From Pelargonium nanum (taxonomy: Eukaryota; Streptophyta; Magnoliopsida; Geraniales; Geraniaceae): DNA of 28,257 nucleotides. Made by a program: the position numbers and the translations under genes. The stretch is from positions 1 through 28,257 of the forward strand of contig JAYMTF010000924.1 in NCBI GenBank assembly GCA_036897485.1, in the 5' to 3' direction. The notes under the pieces were generated by a model. The model worked only from the letters and a program-made list of their open reading frames with translations, did no database searches and was not told the origin of the DNA. The number at the start of each line of letters is the position of its first letter. Position 1 is the first letter of the stretch. This document shows positions 19,745 to 28,257 of this stretch, in pieces.

Positions 19745-19862
19745 CTAGTTAGAACACATGTACATGAGGATGGAAAAGGAAATATACAATACTATCTAAT
19801 ATATTTGTAATTATCTTGATGATATAAAAAAACGACACTTATTCTGAAACGAACGGAGTGTA
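19745..19862 (-). mobile_element. Truncated Stowaway MITE related to the one at 6128
   Basis: The right end (gacacttattctgaaacgaa, then cggagtg and TA) is a decayed Stowaway terminus. Read on the minus strand, the interior (agtattgtatatttcctttt, then ccatcctcatgtacatgtgtt) follows the interior of the intact element at 6128-6306 (agtgtatattttctctttta, then tccccatgcacatgtgtt). The other terminus is missing, so this is a partial copy of the same subfamily. Confidence 0.65.
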
Positions 19863-20753
19863 TTGCTTGGATTTGTAGGTGTCAACTTTGGAATGGTCTA
19901 AGGTTAGCTTTCCACAAATGTCCTAAAGCTTTAATAGGTGAATTGAATGTCCATTGTCATGGGAAGGACACACTATACTATACTAGAGACTGTAATAGAA
20001 TCTATCAACCACTAGCATAACTAGCTCTCATCAAGCCTATTCAATTTATTAATATTGAACCTTAGTATACATTATTCATCAAATAAATATATATACTTTC
20101 ATTTATACCTACCTTCTTCTTGCTTTCTCTCTTTCAGAAAATGTACTGAATCTTCACCTAATTAGTGTTAGGTTAGGCTCTTATAGTTGAACAACACCTC
20201 ATGTATATTACTATTATTTTGTTGTTTTTAAGCAACCCCTCAATAAGCTATATAGATATTTAATTAACTAATCTTTCCATTTTAGTGTGCAATTTGTCTT
20301 CATTTACCATAAACAAAGAATTATATTTGTATAGTCATTGAAGTTGTGTGTTAGGAGAGTCCTTAAGAGTAGTAACGAGATTGTTTTCTTCTGACAAAGA
20401 TTATTGAATTGAGTTTAGAATTTTTTTTTTTTTTTTTGTCATTTGTATATAGGTGGGAATATTTTATAAATTAATATGAATTATTATTTTTATTTATGAA
20501 TATGGGTTGATAGGTTGTTAGTCTACTCTATGTGTTGACCTAGGATATCAAAGACCACGCTAATTGTGGCATAAAACAAGGCCTCAATTCAATGATGAAT
20601 GAGAATATATATAACACCAAATCAAATCTTGAAAGTTTTAGCTTTGCTTGGATTTAAGATTCAATGACATGGATTCATATATTTTATTACAACTTCTCCA
20701 AAACATACCTATCAAACTACATTCATGTCGGCTCTCACCAATTTAGTATATAG

Positions 20754-20768
20754 CCACACACACACACA
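20754..20768 (+). repeat. Short CA microsatellite followed by A-run
   Basis: A short (CA)n tract, about seven units, runs directly into a poly(A) run. Likely length-variable. Confidence 0.7.
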
Positions 20769-22393
20769 CAAAAAAAAAACGAACCTCCACAAAATTTTAA
20801 GATATATTTTTGTTAATGAAGTAGACCTATGTGAAAAATATGTTTCAAAATTAATTGAAAAAAATTAATAGTATTGATCTGCATACAACTTGTGATTAAA
20901 ATACATATCATTGTACTAAGAATTTTTTAAACTTGAATAATATTATACGTCCCAAATTTTGTACAAAAAAGTTATACAAAATGATGTGGCAAACAAAAAG
21001 ACATAACACAACAATTACTCTACTGATAAGTTGGTCAAATTACAACACGTCACGTGTACAATAGGTCTTATAAATTGTGTGTTCCACGCCATAAATTCAT
21101 GAGAAGATGGTGGTATCATACATGTCGGGTTTTTGTTCGTTTAAACTTAATCTAAAACCACAAAATATGAAAAAATATATGTGTCATGCCGTCATTTTAT
21201 ACATCAAAATTTGTGACATTTTTATAAAAAAAATCAAAATGTTAAATAAGTTGATTAATTGGGTATGACATTATTATTGGTAAATGGTATCAATCCCCAA
21301 ATTGTTTAGAGATAGGAGTAGAAAGAAAAGATGCAAAAAATTCCAAAACATTTGAAAGCGTAGTTGGTTTAATAATGTGAAAGGGATGGGGTCAGCAATG
21401 CCTATGAATCTTTAAAGAGATTGTTAGATCATTTTCAAGGGCACCCTTTCTGGTGAGAAATTAACCTAATCCTCCCTTTTTGAAATCCTACCAATCATAG
21501 TATCCTTCTCCTACTATTAATACAAGACCTCGTTAAAAAAGATACTAATTTTCTCCTTTTTTCTTAAGAGTTGTCAATTTAGACTCGACTTCGATTGGTA
21601 CTCAACCCACTTTATCTGATCCAAACTGAATCCGAAGTTGGTCGGTTGGGTTTATCATGTAAAATTTCAAGTCATGTTAGGGATAGGAAAGACCGCAAAA
21701 TCACTGTATCTTATGCCCATAACCCGACCCGATCCTACATTTTGTCAGTTCTAACAAGAATTGGTTAATCAAAATTCAAATTTCCTCCTCGCACTATTTC
21801 TAACAAGCTTTTTACCGGCTGGCTTGCCACAAAATAGTTTTTTTTCATTGATTCCAGTAAATAAGAGAGTTTCAAGTTATGCATGTGGACATGCTTAAAA
21901 CTAACGGAAACTAGCAGAACTCTCATTAAGTAGATGAAAAATGAGTTTTGGACATTGGTAATGAGATCGAATAGCTGAGGTAGTGTTGGTAATGTTAGAA
22001 TTAGTAAATAGATCAATTATGATGAACGTGAATAGTGAAGAGATCAATAATAACTTTAAGCCTAAAATTAAAGCCCATCATTGCTTAACTGGACTCATTT
22101 CTTTTAGCAAACTCATGCTAAAATTGTTGTATGACAAACTATTTTCATAATTAATTAAAACTCTACTAGCACAGGCAATGCCACTCAGTTTGAGAGCTCA
22201 ATATTTACAGTTACTTGCGCTTTCATTTCATTTTCAGGTACTGAATTAATGTAGCTTAACAAGCCTGATCAGGAACCTATATATTTTCTTTTACAGATGA
22301 TGATTTTGCTGGTGAAGAACACATTAACAAGCCTGTCTTTCTCATCACAGCCAGGTGCGGCGTAGAAGAGGACCATCACAGTTTCTTGCATGC

Positions 22394-25300
22394 TTAAACC
22401 TAAAAGCATTATCAAATGCAAACAAGTTAATACTTCTTTAGAAAAATAGAATCTTACGATAATGAATTCAGACCTAACATAGCAACCAGTTCGCGTGACA
22501 AATGTTACTTGTGTTTTAAGTATTTGGAAAGCAAGGAGTGGTCTGACACCGTTTTATTTGAAAACAAATACAACTAGACCACAAGGAAATAAACAGTTTG
22601 TAAAAACAACGAGGTACTGTATCGTGCAGCATTTAGAAATCCTACTTTGCATTACGAGGATCGATAAACAATTAGAAACTTGTGACATCTTCATATATAT
22701 ATGAAGTGAATGGTATGATTATGTCATGCAAAAAGATGTGAGACACACCTGCCTCCTCCTTCGGCTTTGTATGATGTACCACGAGCGAGCCATCGCATAA
22801 CACGGCAGAAGGAAACCAACAAATTGAAGAACCGAAACCTGAAACTGATGATCAACAGTTCAATTTAGCATTTTCCTCCATTAGAAGTAAGTAGTGATAG
22901 TAAGTCCCGTGCAGCTAGTGTTTAACATCAAAGAGCTATAGACAGAGACAGAGTGGCCATGGATTTTTTTTTCTGATCAGCAACGGGGCATCATATTCGA
23001 AGTAACAATATTTATCACTCTCCAAAGGGAGCATCACCCTAAACCCCACCCCACAAATCCCACCCCATACCGTCGACAAGGAGGCTCGAACTTGAGACCT
23101 CAGAGGGAATCCAAAGTGTTTTAACCACTTGGCCCAACATGTCTTGATAAGTAGCCATGGATTTTATGGGCAATTTTCGCCAAACAATCATAAAATATTA
23201 AAATTATACTCAAACAATGTTACCCAAATTCTCAAACATTTAAAAATAGAATAAAATTTGTCAAACAAATTTTTTCTTATAAGAAAATTGAGTGGGAGCA
23301 TAAGTGGATCTGCCACTGACAACAAGTGATGCAGCACAATCTATTTTTTGACTTTATTTCATGAAGGGAAACATGCAAATGTAATATTGAACCACAAGGG
23401 AGTGCATGAAAAGCAACCACCAGAACATGGCCAAGTCTTTCCAATCCAAAACATAGAGAGGCATAGTATATCAAACACCTCGAAGAATGAATATCAGTAC
23501 GCACACACATACTACATATACTACATATACGGAGGATATATCCATATGTATCAAGATTTCGGAGGCAATATGTTGGACTCACATTAAAGAACTTTGATGA
23601 TTCCAGAGCCATCTCGAAATCTCGAGTAACCATAAGAGCTTGGCGTATGAGCAAAACTATGAGCAACTGTACATTACCAACCCACATTAGCTTCCAACAG
23701 CAGCAAAAAGTATAATTTTAAAGATAAAGATATCACTTAAAAATGAAGTGTTTCTGCTTACAACAAGAGCAACAGATCGGAGGCAGGCAATGCTACTAGT
23801 ATTTGCGGCTGCGTAATCATCATACTCTGACTGTAGTAACTGACGTTCAGCAGCGGCAAGAGCTAGAAGACGAGAATTATGGAGATTGATATCTTGTCCC
23901 CATGCTTGACTGATTGTCAAGGATAAAACTCATCATCAAACAAATATAAAACAGAGCAAAGTGTTGGAAACTCAGGCTACTCATAAAAATTAATCATAGG
24001 ATGATAGGATTGGTCCAAAGGCCTGAAAACTGGAATTCAACCAATACAAATATATTTGAACAAAAGGACACATAGCATGCTCTCCGCTAATTCATCTAGG
24101 AGCAATGTGATCATGCAAAGCATCTCATGAAGACTTCATGTACTGAGATTCTTGAGATAAACAATATTCAGTTCCAATGAGAATCAGGAGCTTATGCAGG
24201 CAACCGAAGAAGAAACAATAAAACATGCTCACGAGTAGTGATACAAAATGAATACAACAAGTCTCTCATGGGAAAAATGCTACAGCACCCTTTATAAAAT
24301 ATCAAATCAAACAGGCCGTTCTATGTACTACAAATATTATCATTTAACTTAATGAGGAAAGGCCAAACTTATAATGGGTACTAGAGGATTTATGCACTAC
24401 AAATATATTATCATTTATCACTAATTATAATGGATAGTAGAGGATTTATAATTGAAGTTAATGTGCATGTGCATGTGCATGTGAAAGGCCTTTCCTTTCA
24501 TGTGAGTAGAACAATAGGGACCTATTTTTATGGCGCTAAGGTTAGATACTCTCTCAGTAGACGGGGAAAACTGATAAATTTGATTCTGGGATGGATCAAT
24601 TTGATTTATTGACATAGTACAGGGGGGCTTGCAGCATATTTAACGCTCTTTAATGAACATTGAACCCCACCTTGCCCCCTTTTTTGTTCAGAATACAGAA
24701 AAGTTGTCATGGGTAAAATCAAAAACACAAACTAAACAGTAAAAGACAGCTGATATGCCTAACAGGCTAACACTAGTACTACGACCAGAAACCTTAACCT
24801 AAATCCAACCAAGCACACACATTTGTATCCCAATTTTGGAATGCTATTGTTCCAGTTGAATTTTTATGACTATTCTAAAAAATATCTTTAAAATTTTCAT
24901 AATGCAGCTGATGTTTAAAGTGTACCGAATAAAAGAAGTAATTTGAAATTGCAATCCATCAACAATGTCCTCCTATGGATTTTTTTAACTTGGCTAGTCA
25001 TATGGGATCAAGTATGCACTTTTTATCAAGAATCTGAACAAATACATAGAATTCAGGTGCGAAAACATGTAAATGTTTTGTTCATGTTGGCATCATTGTT
25101 CAGTAGGTTTTCTAAAAACAACAATGTAACATCAGAACACAAACCACATCAAAAGGTTTTACAGAATGCAAAAGCCCCTAAGCAGCTTTTAATTTTTGAC
25201 ACCCAGTTTAGAGCAATATGCATCATCTGCATTTTATATAGAGAGAACATGTGGCTATAGTAAAAAGGGTGTCGGAGCATCTGTGAGTGAGAAAACCTGT

Positions 25301-26750
25301 TAAAGTTACCTGATATCAATTGTCATCACATCAGGATTGCTTCGGGCTGGTGGGAGAGAATAATTTGGAGAGAAGACCTATAGAATGGTAAAAAGGAACA
25401 TACACTTTAAATTTAAACTTCTCGTATCAGCAGAGACACGTATGGTAAGACGTAGGGAAGTTAGAGAGACCAACCTGATTGCAAATTTCACAGGTTATAT
25501 CACCCTTTTTATTGCACCATCTTTGAATACATTTCCTATGAGCAAACTGCAAAGAGACAAGGACAACCAGATAAACTTTAGCAGAAAATTCATGAATTTC
25601 TAAACTTAACAACTATGAGAAGAAGAAAAAAAGTACATATAAACCTTAACAACATATAACCCGGCTCATATGTTGGAACATAAAGCCACATCAACTTCAC
25701 TGAGAAAAATGAAATTACCCAAACCACACTATAATTTATGTTGTAACACTATGAAGGTGAACAAATATTATAATTCCAAAATTCACATATAGAAATAATA
25801 CCCTTAGAGCAAAGCCCATTAAAATTACCAACATTACTTTTCTTACCATCTAATCTTACTGGGGAGCCTAGGCAACATTTAACTCTAACATCTACTCTTT
25901 TCTTTTCCTAGACATTCTCGGGAACCAAACACATATCCATAAAAATTATAGGGAGAAGACTGATAATATTTAAGGCTCACCAAAAGTTCCATAAATGCTC
26001 AACTCCCCAATATCTTAAACCAAACCCATGCCCCATTTTCCAAGCAGAAGTGAAAATCAATGGCAAACATAGATAACAGAAGACCTTGGTACTGATTAGA
26101 AACGAACAATATGCTCACAATTCAAAAACCCACTAGCTAAAACAAGCCTCAAACTTGAAAAATCAAAGATTGATAAAAATTAATACTGGATTGTAAATTT
26201 CACAAGACCCTCATATTTGAGTCAAAGTAACAAAAAGAAACCCCCAAAAAACTGGAAACCGCACAAACAATTCATCAATGTTTACAAGCCAAAAATACCC
26301 ACTTTCCAGAAAAACAGAAACTTTAGTCTTGTAACTCATACAAGACCCAGAAAACCCTGAGAAGTACAACAAAGGCACGGCAAGAGAATCCAAGAAAGCT
26401 CAAAACCCCATAAACCCACATGCCTAAACACATAAAGTAACCACATTTGAAACAACATCAAAAGGTTCAGAAAAAGAAAGTGAACTTTTTGCCGGAAAAA
26501 AAAAAAAAAAAAAAAAAACCTTGAGAGTGCCATTGCAGGCACAAGGAGCTTCCATGAAATGAGCTTGATCCTCCTCCTGGCATATCCTACACTCCACCAC
26601 AGACACCTCAGCTGCTGAAACTGCTTTCTTTGAAGATGGGTCGTCTCCTTCATCTCCACTTTTTTTGGTTCTTGCTCCACTAACTGTTGACTCAAAGCAA
26701 GCTGAAGCTATGATACGGTCCACACAGACCACCATGAATTCATCAACCAT
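22394..26750 (-). CDS. RING-CH (MARCH-type) membrane E3 ubiquitin ligase, PIT1/DUF3675 family
   Basis: Six exons join in phase: 26520-26750, 25475-25546, 25310-25377, 23762-23909, 23583-23666 and 22749-22838, giving 231 residues. Residues 1-20 (MVDEFMVVCVDRIIASACFE) match the family start. The RING-CH zinc ligands are C54, C57, C70, C72, H80, C83, C96 and C99 (C4HC3), and W87 lies in the E2-contact region. Residues 125-160 (QAWGQDINLHNSRLLALAAA and after) are the conserved DUF3675 segment. Two membrane helices follow, about 163-187 and 203-224, then a basic end RRRRQ. It should ubiquitinate membrane substrates in the endomembrane system. The extreme C terminus is uncertain. Splicing at 22748 to an acceptor before 22399 adds Val then TAA (22394). 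Read-through into the intron adds nine residues and stops at 22719. The donor of intron 1 is followed at once by a 23-T run. Intron 5 holds a full SINE. Confidence 0.9.
22956..23165 (-). mobile_element. Full-length tRNA-derived SINE with target-site duplication
   Basis: gccatggatttt flanks the element on both sides (22956-22967 and 23154-23165). The 186-bp body reads on the minus strand from a tRNA-like head, with Pol III A box TGGGCCAAGTGGTTAA (23121-23136) and B box GGTCTCAAGTTCGAGCC (23083-23099), to GCTGATCAG plus a short A-run at 22968. Head, promoter boxes, tail and duplication are all intact, so the insertion is fairly young. It sits in intron 5 of the E3 ligase gene in the gene's own orientation. 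Confidence 0.92.
24327..24450 (+). repeat. Interleaved local duplications in E3 ligase intron 3
   Basis: The words actacaaata(t)attatcattta (about 24328 and 24396) and ttataatggg/tagtagaggatttat (about 24370 and 24425) each occur twice in this short interval, indicating serial local duplication of roughly 55-70 bp units with later divergence. Confidence 0.6.
24461..24483 (+). repeat. GTGCAT hexanucleotide microsatellite
   Basis: About 3.5 perfect units of atgtgc/gtgcat within E3 ligase intron 3. GCATGC-free, no coding context. Likely variable in length. Confidence 0.8.
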
Positions 26751-28257
26751 CTTCTTCAGCTTCTGATTTTTTTGAAATGTACAGAAACAAAAGCAGAGGA
26801 GACTCGGGACTCAAAGGAATGAGACACACAACAGTGGTCAGTGGGAGCTGTTCATTTGTTGGTTTAAAAAGAAGAGGCTTTGTGGTTGCGGAATTTACGA
26901 AACCGGACCTGCTCTTTCTGATGAGACCATTTTGCCCCTGTACTTTCACTCTATTTACCAATTTCTCAAACAAAAGATCTCTCTCAATTCCTCTATGTAA
27001 ATCCGTCCATTTTCCAAAATCAATGATACTAATGTTAATGGTAAAATGTTTGTGGTGTTGATCTTAAAAATAATAAAAAGTGGACATCAACATGGAATTG
27101 AAGTTTCCGGTAGATATGCTTAGAATTGGACGTCCAATAGAAATACAAAAGCTAAGCCCCAAACTGAGGAAAAAGCCGAAAAGAACCAAACACAAACTCT
27201 ACACTCCTCACTGTTGTTTGTTTGTTGTTTTGGAGAAAACGACATGTGGTAGTGTTGGATAGTGCTCCACAAATTAACATTCATATGATTCATGTATGGT
27301 GTTCCTTTGTAATCTCTTCAAGAGGAGTATTTATAACGAAGAAACTACATGACAAGGTGTCATCATGTTGTTTGCAACCTGCTACGAGGTCTATTAGTGA
27401 CCTTTAGATCTAACAATTCAGATGAGCATGTCTTCTTTTGTGAGCTTTATAGGCGGTGTGCACTCTTAAGAAGTGTCTGCTAGTACGAGTAGCATTTTTT
27501 TAACTCATATAGTGGTATTGGCTTCTATTTTCCCTTCAAGCAATAAGGGATGGGTGAGAGACCTAGGGGATCGCTTACCACTTCAAGTAACGTTCAAGTG
27601 TTCTTGGAATGTTATGAGAATGGGAGGATGTCAAGTGTTGAAGTAATGTCCATGAGTTTGTTTGATATTTTGGGCAAAAGTACTCTCTCTAGAGTACTAC
27701 TTCCGACAGTCTGCATGATTACTATCAAAAGTCACGAAGAAGTACTCTCGAAAGTTACGTGGACGACATAGACCATGGATACGGGGTGCTTTTGTGGACC
27801 TCGTGGGAGTACATGGATTTTGGACTCCGTCGATAAATGACCTTGGGTTATGTGACCCATTCTTTTATCTTAATAATTTCATAACTTTGACTGAACTAGA
27901 TGATATGACCTTTAAATATCGCGTGACGTATTTTCTTAAAACAATTACTTGTAATTTGTTATATATCATCATTAACATTTTAATCATGCAAGAATATTAG
28001 TATACAACGTCTATTTTAATTTACATTTAAGTTAAAATAATTATCGTCATATTTCAAATAAATTAACTATGAGCTCATTAGTCAAATCCGACAAGAAAAA
28101 CATAATATAATTGAAAAAAATAAAAAGGAAATTGCTATTTCCACAGCCAAAATGGCTGTTTCCACAGCATTGTATTTAATATATCACGTTAGGACAAAAA
28201 TGCCCTCACACCAAATATTATTAAAGTTAAAATTATTTTGTTTTCTTCCTCCCTCCC
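26751..28257. other. E3 ligase 5' leader/promoter and right flank, no gene supported
   Basis: The first bases right of 26750 are the presumed 5' UTR (minus strand). Further right I see no splice-consistent coding exon on either strand. Near the right edge (28130-28205) the motif tttccacagc occurs twice around the palindrome acagccaaaatggctgt (28142-28158). This resembles the end of a non-autonomous transposon cut by the window edge, but the other end is not available. Confidence 0.5.

Larger units (their letters stand above)
16430..22390. other. Gene desert with transposon fragments
   Basis: About 6 kb with no splice-consistent coding sequence I can recognise. Contents noted: a tail-only insertion (17755-17811), a GC-rich promoter-like island (about 17880-18290), an inverted repeat (18651-18827), a GC-richer anonymous segment (about 19395-19740), a truncated Stowaway copy (19745-19862), a long T-run near 20420, a short CA repeat (20754-20768) and AT-rich filler. 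I scanned for common plant miRNA words and recognised none. Confidence 0.55.

Noticed and set aside
20420..20440. Long T-run in the gene desert
   Set aside because: No flanking duplication was found, so it is probably a simple slippage tract.
16430..22390. Search for miRNA precursors, tRNA genes or snoRNAs in the gene desert
   Set aside because: No known miRNA core sequence, cloverleaf or C/D box pair could be recognised by eye. A covariance-model scan would be decisive.
23277..23687. 136-codon minus-strand open frame
   Set aside because: Only 23583-23666 is a real exon of the E3 ligase. The remainder is intron read-through with no conserved content.
24943..25260. 105-codon plus-strand open frame
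   Set aside because: It lies antisense within E3 ligase intron 3 with no motif and is AT-rich with intron-like composition.
26743..26973. 76-codon minus-strand open frame overlapping the E3 ligase start
   Set aside because: It ends on the TGA overlapping the main ATG and could be a uORF, but it shows no recognisable protein features and the transcript start is unknown, so I did not call it.
27550..28000. Two plus-strand open frames near the right edge
   Set aside because: No recognisable domain, splice partners or codon pattern. Possibly transposon filler.
1..28257. CRISPR arrays, operons, Shine-Dalgarno sites, prokaryotic or viral systems
   Set aside because: Spliced plant genes and plant transposons account for the window, and no regular spacer arrays or viral coding domains are visible.

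Overview
The window is nuclear DNA from a flowering plant, most likely a woody or rosid-type eudicot. It is AT-rich, its genes are cut by many short GT-AG introns, and the gaps hold plant transposon debris (Stowaway-type MITEs, a Copia LTR relic, a tRNA-derived SINE, a long-TIR DNA element). Species cannot be fixed from the sequence alone. Most open reading frames in the window are chance. I rebuilt four real genes by joining splice-consistent exons whose reading phases agree.

Layout: 1-4041 has no recognisable exon, holds a 960-bp TIR transposon, and is probably intron or 5' flank of the first gene. 4042-8460 (+) is the 3' portion of a BAGP1-like GRAM/VASt-domain gene whose C2 and most GRAM exons are absent from the window. 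9015-11889 (-) is a complete SEP15/selenoprotein F homologue (162 aa), convergent with the first gene. 13202-14737 (-) is a complete bHLH153-like atypical bHLH gene (144 aa) with a probable 5'-UTR intron and TATA box near 16420. About 16430-22390 is a 6-kb stretch without a supported gene. 22394-26750 (-) is a RING-CH (MARCH-type) membrane E3 ligase of the PIT1/DUF3675 family (about 231 aa). 26751-28257 is 5' flank with no supported gene.

The genes do not form a pathway. The SEP15-bHLH153 adjacency in the same orientation matches Arabidopsis At1g05720/At1g05710 as I remember it, so this is probably conserved microsynteny. The BAGP1 fragment and the E3 ligase are both membrane-associated, but no functional link is visible.

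I see no convincing undescribed multi-gene system. The most interesting signals are: (i) a set of tiny insertions of about 16 to 50 bp flanked by long target-site duplications, which look like 'tail-only' SINE integrations, alongside one full-length SINE; (ii) loss of the selenocysteine position in SEP15 (Cys-Met-Arg); (iii) loss of the E-box-reading residues in the bHLH; (iv) a 23-nt U-tract placed immediately after a 5' splice site in the E3 ligase gene; and (v) a GC-rich, G-box-containing promoter-like island in the gene desert.
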